Positions 35,587-43,680 of a stretch of DNA of 63,307 nt are shown one piece after another. Origin of the DNA: Deltaproteobacteria bacterium (GTDB taxonomy: Bacteria; Myxococcota_A; Polyangia; Haliangiales; Haliangiaceae); NCBI GenBank assembly GCA_013812655.1, contig JACCTC010000023.1, positions 1-63,307 on the forward strand, given 5' to 3'. The position numbers and the translations under genes were made by a program. The first letter of the stretch is position 1, and every line of letters starts with the position of its first letter. Below the pieces are notes generated by a model. The model worked only from the letters and a program-made list of their open reading frames with translations. It had not been told where the DNA came from and did not search any database.

Positions 35587-37026
35587 CTACGACCGCCGCA
35601 TCCCGAGGCGCGCGGCGAGCTGCACCGCGGCGGGCAGCGTCGGATCGACGGTGAGCGCGCTGTGCAGGTGCCAGCGCGCCGAGTCGGTATCGCCGCCGGC
35701 TGCACAGATCAGCGCGAGCGCCACGAGCGACCGCGGCCACGGGCGGCAGCCGTCGAGGATGTCCTCGATCGTCTTGCGTTCGGCGAGTGCGGTCGCGGCG
35801 CGATCGCGGCCGGACCCGACGAGCACGCGATAGCGCGCCCACGCGAGATAGGCCTCGTACTCGGGATGCCCGGGGAAATGCCGACACGCGGTCGCGAGAT
35901 CGCTCATCGCCTTGTGGACATCGCCCTCGCCGAGCGCGCGTTGACCGCGCATGTAGTAGTCGGCGGCGAGCGTGGCAGCGCCGGGCTCGATAGCCCATAC
36001 CGTGCGGAGCTCGGGCAGCTTCTGACGGAGCCAGTCGTGGTAGCGGCCGCGCTGTGCGTGATCGACGAGGACCGAGCGCGCCTTCTCGACGAGCTCCCAG
36101 ATCGGCGCGATCTGCGGTGCGAGCTCGGCGAGATCGAACACCGACAGCGCATCGGGCGAGAACCGGAAGCCCACCAGCTCGTAGGCCGCTTCGATGTCGG
36201 GATACTCGGCGGCGGTCGTGATCTCGAGGACGTCGTAGTAGGTGCTGCGCTCGAGCCGGGCGGTGCGTGCGCGGATGTGATTGCGAACCTCGGCGAGCAT
36301 GCGGCGCGCGGGCGTCGCGACGTCGCGCACCTCGGGCGTGAAGTCGACGGCGCCGAGCGAGCCGAGGGCCCACAGAAAGCGCGCGGCCTGCGTCGGCTCG
36401 AGCGGGCCGACCTTGACGGTGGACTGCACGGTGAGCGTGCCGTCGATCTGCGCGGCGAGCTCGAGCTCCGGCACGCTCAGCACGCGATCCTCGCGCAGCT
36501 CGTCGAGCCGCGTCGTCGGCGTCACGTAGTGGTGGACGTGCCAGCGCAGCGTGCTGCGTGCGATGTCGAGGTCGACGTTGCGCGCCGCGAGGATCGCCGA
36601 CGGCCAGGTGTCGCGGCGGTCGAGTGCCGGCGGCAACTTGCAGGCGGCGCGCATCACGTTCCATCGCATGCCGGTCGCGAGCCGTAGCTTCTCGGCCTCC
36701 TGGATCGCACCGACGAGCGTCGTGATCTTCGCCGTCGGCGCGACGAGCGTGACGCGCGCGACCGGGGCGTACTGGCGCGCCGCGGCGGACATCCCCATCG
36801 CGACGATGCCAGGGACGGCGGGATGATCGCGCCACGCCTCGGTGACGGCCGCGAGCCGCGCGCCGAGCTGATCGGCATCGAGCAACACGACGGTCGGCGC
36901 ACCACCGCCGCGCGGACCATCGGCCTGCCCGGCATCCCAGGTTGCCTCGAGGCCGGCCTTGACCAGCTGCTCCTCGAGCTGGACGCCGGAGCCGACGTCA
37001 GCAAGCGCGATGAGGACGACAGTCAC
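35587..37026 (-). CDS. Receiver-like / degenerate J-domain / TPR protein
   Basis: The 479-residue protein has an N-terminal receiver-like Rossmann fold (about 1-115, with VVLLDAD), a helical middle region resembling DUF4388 (about 190-240), then a J-like domain (about 262-345: STYYDVLEITTAAEYPDIEAAYE and the closing ARSVLVDHAQRGRYHDWL). The J-domain signature HPD is replaced by SPD in FRFSPDAL. TPR-type helices form the C-terminus (about 360-479). Without the His, DnaK stimulation is unlikely, so this is probably a scaffold. The combination is typical of myxobacterial regulatory proteins. Confidence 0.72.
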   Translation of the reverse strand: MTVVLIALADVGSGVQLEEQLVKAGLEATWDAGQADGPRGGGAPTVVLLDADQLGARLAAVTEAWRDHPAVPGIVAMGMSAAARQYAPVARVTLVAPTAKITTLVGAIQEAEKLRLATGMRWNVMRAACKLPPALDRRDTWPSAILAARNVDLDIARSTLRWHVHHYVTPTTRLDELREDRVLSVPELELAAQIDGTLTVQSTVKVGPLEPTQAARFLWALGSLGAVDFTPEVRDVATPARRMLAEVRNHIRARTARLERSTYYDVLEITTAAEYPDIEAAYELVGFRFSPDALSVFDLAELAPQIAPIWELVEKARSVLVDHAQRGRYHDWLRQKLPELRTVWAIEPGAATLAADYYMRGQRALGEGDVHKAMSDLATACRHFPGHPEYEAYLAWARYRVLVGSGRDRAATALAERKTIEDILDGCRPWPRSLVALALICAAGGDTDSARWHLHSALTVDPTLPAAVQLAARLGMRRS

Positions 37027-37038
37027 GCAAAAAGCGTA

Positions 37039-38049
37039 TCACTGCGCTTCTGGCGACGCGGCAAGCAGCTCACGAATGTCGCTGCAGACCTCGTCGATCG
37101 CGATGCGAGCCGCGCGCACGGCGCCGGCCAGGCTGATGAAGCCGTGGATCAGCGCGGGGTAGCGGCGGTGGCGCACCGGGACGCCGGCGGCCCGCAGCGC
37201 CGCGGCATACGCGTCGCCCTCGTCGACGAGCGGGTCGTAGCCCGCGGTGACCACGATCGCCCGGGCGGCAGTGGCGAGATCTGACCAGTACGTCGGCGAG
37301 ATCGCGCGGCGGTCATCGGCGGGGTTCAGGTAGTGACCGCGGAACCAATGCATCATCGAGCGCGTCAGCAGATAGCCGTCGGCGTGGCGATCGATCGACG
37401 GCGAGGTCAGCGTCATGTCGACGATCGGATAGATCAGCACCTGGAGGTCCGGCTTGCGGACGGCGGCGCGGTCGACGTGCGCCGCGAGGTAGCCGCCAAA
37501 GCTGTCGCCTGCGACGACGAGCTTGCCGCCCGCACGCACCCGCGCGGCGAGGGCGGCGTATGCGGCGATCGCGTCGTCGATCGCGGCGGGGTGGCGATCC
37601 TCGGGTCCGAGCCGGTACCCGACGGAGGCGACCGTGCACCCGGTCTCGGCCGCGAGGTGGCGGGCGACCGGATCGGAGCTCGCGATCGAGCCGATCACGC
37701 CGCCGCCGCCGTGGAAGTAGATGATCCAGTGGGGACCGGCATCCGGCGGGACATAGATCCGCGCCGGGATCCCGCCGGCCGCACCGCGCACCTCGAGATC
37801 GACGATCTGAGTCATCGGCACTGGCAGCATGTCGAGCGGGCCGAGGCCATCCGCGGCGAAGCTACGCGCGTCGGGCGGCGCCATCGATTCGAGAGGCGGC
37901 AGCCGCATCAGGCGCTGCAGCTCGAGGACACCGGCGATCTGGCGATCGAGACCGACGTCGGTATCGCGCTGGCGGCGGCGCGCGAGGATCCGGACGATCG
38001 GCTCGGCGAGTGCAGCGCGTGCGACACCGCGAAGCAACCAGGCCTTCAC
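37039..38049 (-). CDS. HSL-family alpha/beta hydrolase (esterase/lipase)
   Basis: The 336-residue protein has the hormone-sensitive-lipase oxyanion motif HGGG at 113-116, the nucleophile Ser183 in GDSFGG, Asp272 in DPLVDEG and His302 in HGF, a complete catalytic triad. It should hydrolyse short- to medium-chain acyl esters in the cytoplasm. An N-terminal basic helix (about residues 1-28) could bind the membrane. It is 12 bp downstream of the MYXO-CTERM-type zincin gene and 12 bp upstream of the receiver/J-like gene, all on the minus strand. Confidence 0.9.
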   Translation of the reverse strand: MKAWLLRGVARAALAEPIVRILARRRQRDTDVGLDRQIAGVLELQRLMRLPPLESMAPPDARSFAADGLGPLDMLPVPMTQIVDLEVRGAAGGIPARIYVPPDAGPHWIIYFHGGGGVIGSIASSDPVARHLAAETGCTVASVGYRLGPEDRHPAAIDDAIAAYAALAARVRAGGKLVVAGDSFGGYLAAHVDRAAVRKPDLQVLIYPIVDMTLTSPSIDRHADGYLLTRSMMHWFRGHYLNPADDRRAISPTYWSDLATAARAIVVTAGYDPLVDEGDAYAAALRAAGVPVRHRRYPALIHGFISLAGAVRAARIAIDEVCSDIRELLAASPEAQ

Positions 38050-38061
38050 CGTGTCAACGTA

Positions 38062-39423
38062 TCAGCGACGGCGACGCAGCGCGAGGATGAGCGCGCCGAG
38101 GCCCGCGAGCAGGAACGCCGGCGAGCTGCCATTGGTCGAGCAGCCACCGCCCTCGGCGGGCCAGCAGACGCCCGAGCCGTTCGCGGCGCCGAGGCACTCG
38201 TACCCGCCCGGGCAGCTGTTGCCGGCGTCGCAGGTCGCGGTGCACTTCGAGTCGTCGCCGTCGGAGCCGCAGCTGCCGGTGACGCACTCGGCGTTATCGG
38301 TGCAGTCGGCGCCCAGGCCACCGTCGACGCCTGCACCAGGCAAACAGAGCCCGCCGAGGCAGTGGAAGCCCGAGCCACACTTCTCGCCGCCGGCGCATGA
38401 CGTCATCACCTTGACGTTAATGGTCGCCGCCGCGCTGCGGTCACCGGCGTCGCTGATCGACACCTCGACCGCGTGGTCGCCGGCCTTGAGCGTGGTCGGT
38501 GCGTTGATCGCGAACGGGCCCGTCGGGATCGTCGCGGTGGTCGCGCCATCGATCTTGAAGATCGCGCCGATCGGATCGAGCGGTGACGTCAGCTTCGCGG
38601 CGATCGGGAAGCCCGGCTTGACCCACGCTCCCTCGCGCGGCGTCGTGATCTCGATCGCCGGCTCGGCGAGCCCGGGTGCGAGGCCGAACGCGTTCTTCAT
38701 GAACCGGAACGTGTTCTGGGTGCTGCCGCCGCAGTAGCAGGGGCGCGGATCGCTGAGGTCCTCGCCGCATCGCGCGTCGTCGTTCTGGAACCGCTTGAGC
38801 GATCCGAGATCGAGATAGGTCAGCGGGTCATTCGCGTTGAGCTCGTGGTCGAGGCCCCACACGTGCGCGGCTTCCTGGACGACCGCGCCGCACAGGTACT
38901 CGAGGTCGCTCGTGGTCTCGGGGAACACGAAGCTGATGATGTTGTTGCGGGTCGTGCCGCAGCCGAGAAACGGCGCGACGCCGCCGGCCGACAGCTCGGG
39001 ATGCAGCTGGGTGTCACTGCCGCCGACCATCACCTCGAAGTGCGAGGTCTGGCCAGGATCCTGGGTCACGACCTCGATCGCGAACGGCGCGAACGTGTCG
39101 CGCACGCACTGCACGAGCTTGTCCCAGTGCTCTTGACCGTGGCCGTACGGGCTCAGCGTCACCGTGCTCTCGGCGATGCTCGAGCGGTTGGTCAGCGAGT
39201 TGTCGTTGCCCGGGCTCACCGTGCAGCCGTTCGGCTTGCAGTCGTTGATGTAGAGCTTGCGCGAGACCGAGGCCAGCGCGATCGCGCCGTCGGTCGCGGC
39301 GGGTGCCTCGAGGACGCGATTCTTCCAGATGATGGGACGCTTCGTGATCGGTTCGGCCGCAGCGACCGTTGGCAGACCGAGCGCACCAAAACAACAGACG
39401 GCGGCGAGGAGGGCAACGCGCAT
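38062..39423 (-). CDS. Degenerate zincin-like secreted protein with MYXO-CTERM-like tail
   Basis: The 453-residue protein starts at the ATG ending at 39423 with a signal peptide (ending TVAAA, about residues 1-23). The metalloprotease-like segment reads Q183-E-A-A-H187-V-W-G-L-D-H193, i.e. the HExxHxxGxxH zinc motif with the first His replaced by Gln; proteolysis is therefore doubtful. An Ig-like domain (about 255-345) and Cys-rich EGF-like segments follow. The C-terminus has Gly-Gly-Gly-Cys-Ser, a hydrophobic stretch and four Arg, the MYXO-CTERM sorting pattern, predicting outer-surface anchoring after processing. No sorting protease gene is in the window. Confidence 0.8.
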   Translation of the reverse strand: MRVALLAAVCCFGALGLPTVAAAEPITKRPIIWKNRVLEAPAATDGAIALASVSRKLYINDCKPNGCTVSPGNDNSLTNRSSIAESTVTLSPYGHGQEHWDKLVQCVRDTFAPFAIEVVTQDPGQTSHFEVMVGGSDTQLHPELSAGGVAPFLGCGTTRNNIISFVFPETTSDLEYLCGAVVQEAAHVWGLDHELNANDPLTYLDLGSLKRFQNDDARCGEDLSDPRPCYCGGSTQNTFRFMKNAFGLAPGLAEPAIEITTPREGAWVKPGFPIAAKLTSPLDPIGAIFKIDGATTATIPTGPFAINAPTTLKAGDHAVEVSISDAGDRSAAATINVKVMTSCAGGEKCGSGFHCLGGLCLPGAGVDGGLGADCTDNAECVTGSCGSDGDDSKCTATCDAGNSCPGGYECLGAANGSGVCWPAEGGGCSTNGSSPAFLLAGLGALILALRRRR

Positions 39424-39565
39424 GGCGCAAACCGTAGGTGACCTGTCGGGGCGGTGCGAGCCCAAACGACCCACGCGTGCTGGCAGCCACATGCCGACCA
39501 CCGAGGCGCTGCATCAGCAGGCATGCCGTGTTGATTCCATTCGGGTTTCGCGCGATCACCCGGCC

Positions 39566-40462
39566 ATGCTCGCTATCGATCTCACGGGGAAGCACGCGCT
39601 GGTTGCCGGCGTAGCCGACGACGGGGGCTTCGGGTTCGCGATCGCCAAGGCGATGGCCGAGGCCGGCGCGAAGGTCTCGGTTGCCACCTGGCCGCCCGCG
39701 CTCGGCATCTTCAAGACGCTCCTCGAGCGCGGCAAGTTCGACGCCTCGCTCGCGCTCCGCGACGGCAGCAAGCTGAGCTTCGCGAAGATCTACCCGGTCG
39801 ACGCCGAGTTCGACACCCTCGACGACGCACCCGCCGAGCTCCGCGAGAGCCGGCGCTATCGCGACCTCGGTGACTTCACGATCAGCGGCCTCGCCGCGGC
39901 CGTGCAGGCCGACGGCGGCGTCGACATCGTCGTGCACAGCCTCGCGAACGGCTCGGAGGTCAAGAAACCGCTGATGGAGACCTCGCGCAAAGGCTACCTC
40001 TCCGCGGTCTCAGCGTCGGCGTACTCGATGGTCTCGATGGTCCGTCACTTCTCGCCGGTGATGCGGCGCGGCGGCGCGTTCCTCTCGCTCTCGTACATGG
40101 CGTCCGAGCGAGCGGTGCCCGGCTACGGCGGCGGCATGTCATCGGCGAAGGCTGCACTCGAGTCCGATACGCGCGTGCTCGCGTACGAGGCGGGCCGCGC
40201 CTACAACCATCGCGTCAACGTGATCTCGGCCGGCCCGTACGCGTCACGCGCGGCGAGCGCGATCGGCTTCATCGACCAGATGATCGACTACACCACGCGC
40301 AACTCGCCGCTGACCGACCGGCTGACCGCCGAGGAAGTCGGCGCCACCGCGGCGTTTTTGTGCAGCCCGCTCGCGAGCGGCATCACCGGCAGCACCGTCT
40401 ACGTCGACAAGGGCTACCAGGCGATGGGCGTCGCCGTGAACGGCGGCCTCGCCGCGACCTAG
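39566..40462 (+). CDS. fabI: Enoyl-ACP reductase, plastid-type FabI
   Basis: The 298-residue protein is an NADH-dependent enoyl-[acyl-carrier-protein] reductase, the last step of each fatty-acid elongation cycle. Its sequence is strikingly close to plant and apicomplexan enzymes: [11 protein letters not shown] with the extra loop before it (about 42-80), [37 protein letters not shown] and [13 protein letters not shown]. Catalytic Tyr187 and Lys195 have the x7 spacing of the Brassica and Plasmodium enzymes, with a second Tyr (177) ten residues upstream. Escherichia coli FabI has x6. It is a single gene, divergent from the zincin gene across 142 bp. Confidence 0.93.
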   Translation: MLAIDLTGKHALVAGVADDGGFGFAIAKAMAEAGAKVSVATWPPALGIFKTLLERGKFDASLALRDGSKLSFAKIYPVDAEFDTLDDAPAELRESRRYRDLGDFTISGLAAAVQADGGVDIVVHSLANGSEVKKPLMETSRKGYLSAVSASAYSMVSMVRHFSPVMRRGGAFLSLSYMASERAVPGYGGGMSSAKAALESDTRVLAYEAGRAYNHRVNVISAGPYASRAASAIGFIDQMIDYTTRNSPLTDRLTAEEVGATAAFLCSPLASGITGSTVYVDKGYQAMGVAVNGGLAAT

Positions 40463-40785
40463 GTCAGAGGCAACCCGCGCGACCTGCGTGAATGGCGACG
40501 GTCTCTCGACTTCCGGCCCGGAATGGGGACGGTCTCCACTAACTCAACTTACGGACCGCTGCCTGGCCGGTTCGCTTCGACGAGTGCGCGAGGTTCGCGA
40601 TTGAAAGTTGAGTTAGTGGAGACCGTCCCTGTTCGCTTCAACGAGTTCGCAAGGTTGGCGATCGAAAGTTGAGTAAGTGGAGACCGTCCCCATTCGGTAC
40701 GCCGGCGACTCGAGTGGCCACCCGCTGACAACTGGCCGAGTTCACAGGGCGCGCGCTGGCCTCGCGCTTGCTGCAGGTGTCCGCC
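40463..40785. repeat. REP-like inverted and tandem repeat cluster
   Basis: This 323-bp gap holds no gene. A 30-bp word at 40521-40550 (GAATGGGGACGGTCTCCACT and ten more bases) recurs inverted at 40666-40695 with one mismatch and again, in the same orientation as the latter, at 40605-40634. The last two belong to a 61-bp tandem duplication (40570-40630 and 40631-40691). A degenerate head copy lies at 40490-40510. The GGGGACGGTCTCC core resembles REP-type palindromes associated with REP-associated (Y1) transposases. No transposase frame is present. Confidence 0.8.
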
Positions 40786-42063
40786 ATGCGGACTGCATGG
40801 CTCCTCGGCTGGTCGCTCGTGCTCGGGCTCGCGGGCTGCGCCGCCGAGCCCGGCGAGGACATCGACGACGAGTCGTGGCTCGACGGCAAGGGTGACGGGG
40901 CCAGCGCGGTCGACGTCGCGCGGACGAACCTGCAGGTCGATCTCGCCACCCGGACCGCGGTCGCGACGATCGAGCTCGAGCGGTACGGCAACGTCGCCCT
41001 CGAGGTTGGCGGGTTGACGATCACCGACGTCACCGACGATCGCGGGCACCGCCGCTACAAGATCCTCGCCGGCAAGCTGCTCGTGTCGCGCGTGCTCGGC
41101 CCACTGGTCGTGACCTACGGCTTCGCGGAGCACGCGAATGCCGATGGTTTGCTGCCCGGCGGCTCGACCGTGATCTGGCCGTACTTCTGCGGCAACGTGT
41201 TTCCCTGCCACTCGCAGCCCGCCGACGGCACGACCTTCACGCTCGCGCTCGATGGCATCCCTGCCGGCAAGACCGCCGTATATCCCGAGGCGATCGATGC
41301 CGATGCCCCGCCGTACATGCTCGCGTGGGCGGTCGGCGCGTACACCCGCGCGACGCTCGGTACGACGGCCGCGGGCACGAAGCTCACCGTCGACTGGCTG
41401 CCTGGAGGCGAGACCGCCGCGCGCGCCGGCACCAAGAACCTCGTCAAGGTCTTCGACTGGTTCGAGAAGACACTCGGTCCGTACTCGTTCGGCTCGCACG
41501 CCGGCGCGGTCTCGGTCGTGTGGGGAGAAGGTCTCTACGGCGGCATGGAGCACCACCCGCTGTGGCACGTCGCGAAGGACGCGATGGCCGACGAGGTCAC
41601 CCAGGCGCACGAGGCCGCTCACGGCTGGTTCGGAGACGGCGTCCGCCTGCGTTGCTGGGAAGACTTCGTGCTCTCCGAAGGCACCGTCAGCTATCTGTCC
41701 GCGCGCGCGCTCGCGAAGGTCGCGGGCCCGACGATGGAGGCCAAGATCTGGGCCGACTACCAGCGCGATCTCGACGACGCGATCGCGACCGGCGGCGCGC
41801 CGGCGTGGCCGAAGGGCTGCAACCAGATCGACATCATCCGCGACAAGCTCTTCACGAACCTGCCGTACATGCAGGGCGCCTTCTTCTACAAGGACGTCGC
41901 CGCGCAGGTCGGCGCCGACGTGCTCGACGGCGTGATCGGCCGCTTCTATCGCGCCCACGCGAACAAGGCCGCGTCGATGCAGGACATGGTCGACGCGATC
42001 AAGGCCGACACCGGCTTCGATCCCACGCCGATCGTCGAGGCCCGCCTCCGCAAGCAGTTCTGA
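40786..42063 (+). CDS. Short M1-family metallopeptidase lipoprotein
   Basis: From ATG 40786 the protein has 425 residues with a lipobox (GLAGC, Cys18) and an acidic linker; a TTG at 40768 is in frame but less likely. A beta-sandwich (about 45-200) precedes the M1 catalytic domain: the exopeptidase motif is GGMEH (252-256) rather than GxMEN, and the zinc site is HEAAH at 275-279 with Glu298 at the standard 18-residue spacing. The zinc site is complete, so activity is expected. The long C-terminal helical domain of aminopeptidase N is missing. It likely processes peptides at the cell surface. Confidence 0.85.
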   Translation: MRTAWLLGWSLVLGLAGCAAEPGEDIDDESWLDGKGDGASAVDVARTNLQVDLATRTAVATIELERYGNVALEVGGLTITDVTDDRGHRRYKILAGKLLVSRVLGPLVVTYGFAEHANADGLLPGGSTVIWPYFCGNVFPCHSQPADGTTFTLALDGIPAGKTAVYPEAIDADAPPYMLAWAVGAYTRATLGTTAAGTKLTVDWLPGGETAARAGTKNLVKVFDWFEKTLGPYSFGSHAGAVSVVWGEGLYGGMEHHPLWHVAKDAMADEVTQAHEAAHGWFGDGVRLRCWEDFVLSEGTVSYLSARALAKVAGPTMEAKIWADYQRDLDDAIATGGAPAWPKGCNQIDIIRDKLFTNLPYMQGAFFYKDVAAQVGADVLDGVIGRFYRAHANKAASMQDMVDAIKADTGFDPTPIVEARLRKQF

Positions 42064-42072
42064 GGACGCGGC

Positions 42073-42723
42073 GTGCGCTGGATCGCCGTCGTCCTGGTTG
42101 CCGCGTGCTCGTCGGGCGATCGGCGCCAGCCGCGCGAGCCGAGCGAAGCGCCGCCAGCGGATGCGAGCGTGTCCGTCACCGTCACCGCCACGGTCGACGC
42201 GGCGACCGCGAGCGCGCCGCCGGATCCGCCTCCCGACGACCCGCCCGAGCCCGCGGATGCGCCGGTCGTGTTCGAGGTGGCGCAGAGCTTCCCGGGGATC
42301 GACCTCGTCGAGAGCGTCAACCACGCGCGGCACGAGCACGGTGGCAAGGCTGCGTCGATCGGTCATGCGTCGATCAAGTTCGAGGTTCGCGACGGCCGCG
42401 CGCACACGATCGAGGTCAAGGCGATCGAGCTCTTGCGCGCGCATTGTCGCGAGGAGAAGTGGCGTGATCGCACACGGCTGAAGATCACCGGGCACGAGGC
42501 CTTCAACTGGACCAGCAGCGATCCGATCGCGAAGGGCAAGGCCAGCGTCGCGCTCCCGGCGAACCCGCCGCAGCGCTACAGCGTTCGCGTGCAGTTCGTC
42601 CCGGTCGACGCCTACCAGTCATGTGATCGCTTCGGGTTCGCGGTCGATCTCGTGGTCGATCGAGTGAGGTTCAAGACCGAGCTCCCACTCGAGGTCATGC
42701 GTTTCGAGCCGATTCGCGACTGA
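42073..42723 (+). CDS. Hypothetical lipoprotein
   Basis: The 216-residue protein starts with GTG 42073, 9 bp after the M1 peptidase stop, so it is probably co-transcribed. It has a lipobox-like VAAC (Cys12), then a Pro/Asp/Ala linker (about 20-65) and a beta-rich domain of about 150 residues with two Cys and no recognised motif. Probably envelope-attached. Function unknown. Confidence 0.68.
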   Translation: MRWIAVVLVAACSSGDRRQPREPSEAPPADASVSVTVTATVDAATASAPPDPPPDDPPEPADAPVVFEVAQSFPGIDLVESVNHARHEHGGKAASIGHASIKFEVRDGRAHTIEVKAIELLRAHCREEKWRDRTRLKITGHEAFNWTSSDPIAKGKASVALPANPPQRYSVRVQFVPVDAYQSCDRFGFAVDLVVDRVRFKTELPLEVMRFEPIRD

Positions 42724-42746
42724 TTCGCTGACTGATTCGCTGAACG
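42711..42746 (+). repeat. Short tandem repeat at a gene end
   Basis: GATTCGC-containing 12-bp units (the form GACTGATTCGCT) repeat about three times across the stop codon of the preceding lipoprotein gene. Slippage would move the stop codon by whole codons. Confidence 0.5.
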
Positions 42747-42788
42747 ATTCGCGCCCGCCACGTTCAGAGCCGGTTGCTACAGTAGGCC

Positions 42789-43421
42789 ATGGCCACGCCC
42801 GCCCGCCGTCCCGCCACCTACCAGGACATCGTCGATGCCCCGGAGCACCAGATCGCCGAGATCATCGACGGCGAGCTGTTCATGTCACCGCGCCCGGCTC
42901 CGCGCCACGCGCTCGCGGCGTCCGCCCTCACCGAGGAGCTCGGCCCGCCGTTCAAGCGCGGGCGCGGCGGGCCTGGCGGCTGGATGATCCTGTTCGAGCC
43001 CGAGCTTCACCTCGGCAGCGACGTGCTCGTCCCGGATCTGGGCGGCTGGCGCCTCGAGCGGATGCCGACGATCCCGGTCGAGCCGTACTTCGCGCTCGCG
43101 CCCGACTGGGTTGCCGAGGTGCTCTCTCCGTCGACCGAGAAGACCGACCGCCTCCAGAAGCTCGCGATCTACGCGCGCGCCGGCGTGCGCCATGTCTGGC
43201 TCGTACATCCGATCTACAAGTCACTCGAGGTCCTGCGCCTGCATGAAGGCCGCTGGCTGCTCGTCGCCACCCATCATAGCGACCAGCGCGTCCGCGCAGA
43301 GCCGTTCGATGCGATCGAGCTCGACCTCGCGATCCTCTGGCAGGGCGCGCCGCCGCTCGGCGATGGGCCGTGGCGCGCTTCCGAGCCAGTCGCACTCTAC
43401 GAGCACGACGCGCCGGCTTAG
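42789..43421 (+). CDS. Uma2 family (DUF820) nuclease-fold protein
   Basis: The 210-residue protein shows the Uma2/DUF820 layout with a PD-(D/E)xK core: AEIIDGELFMSPRPAPRHA, DVLVPDLGGW, DWVAEVLSPSTEKTDRLQKLAIYARAGVRHVWLVHP. Candidate catalytic residues are the Asp of VPDLGG, the Glu of AEVLSPST and the Lys of EKTDR. The family is multicopy in cyanobacteria and Myxococcota; it is annotated as restriction-endonuclease-like, but its biological role is unsettled. It converges on the small Cys-rich gene. Confidence 0.88.
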   Translation: MATPARRPATYQDIVDAPEHQIAEIIDGELFMSPRPAPRHALAASALTEELGPPFKRGRGGPGGWMILFEPELHLGSDVLVPDLGGWRLERMPTIPVEPYFALAPDWVAEVLSPSTEKTDRLQKLAIYARAGVRHVWLVHPIYKSLEVLRLHEGRWLLVATHHSDQRVRAEPFDAIELDLAILWQGAPPLGDGPWRASEPVALYEHDAPA

Positions 43422-43455
43422 CTCTTCGCAGCGCCTCAGCTCTTCGCAGCGCCTA
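43420..43455. repeat. 18-bp tandem duplication between convergent genes
   Basis: AGCTCTTCGCAGCGCCTC (43420-43437) is repeated at 43438-43455 with one change, followed by a partial third unit. It spans the stop codons of the Uma2 gene and of the small Cys-rich gene. Confidence 0.75.
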
Positions 43456-43680
43456 GCTCTTCTTGCGAACAAGCGCGTCGGCGGGAATGACCGCGGGCGG
43501 TTGCTTCGGCGACATCGCGATCGGATCGAGATCGGTCGTGCCGCAGTAGAGGCACGCGGCATTGAGGATGACGTCGTGGGCGCAGTGGCCGCAGCGCTCG
43601 CAGACACCGTCGGTACGCGTCACGTGAGGACACGTCGGATCGCCGTATCCGGCGGGCGGGGCGGTCGGCGCGCGCGTCAC
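43453..43680 (-). CDS. Small Cys-rich (zinc-ribbon-like) protein coupled to recD
   Basis: The 75-residue frame starts with GTG ending at 43680, overlapping the recD stop in GTGA, the same 4-bp coupling used by recB and recD. It has six Cys (17, 27, 30, 33, 43, 46) and His 19, 32 and 35, giving CERCGHC and CLYC knuckles that could bind one or two zinc ions. The tail ends in basic residues (VRKKS). No homologue is recognised. Because it follows recCBD directly with coupled translation, a RecBCD-associated or regulatory role is possible; this is inference from position only. Confidence 0.6.
   Translation of the reverse strand: MTRAPTAPPAGYGDPTCPHVTRTDGVCERCGHCAHDVILNAACLYCGTTDLDPIAMSPKQPPAVIPADALVRKKS

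Noticed and set aside
40490-40695. CRISPR-like array
   Set aside because: Copies differ in orientation and there are no regular unique spacers or cas genes; the pattern is a tandem duplication plus inverted repeats.
42789-43421. Restriction-modification or defence island around the Uma2 gene and recBCD
   Set aside because: No methyltransferase, specificity subunit, toxin-antitoxin pair, integrase or Cas gene is nearby; Uma2 proteins are multicopy household genes in this group.
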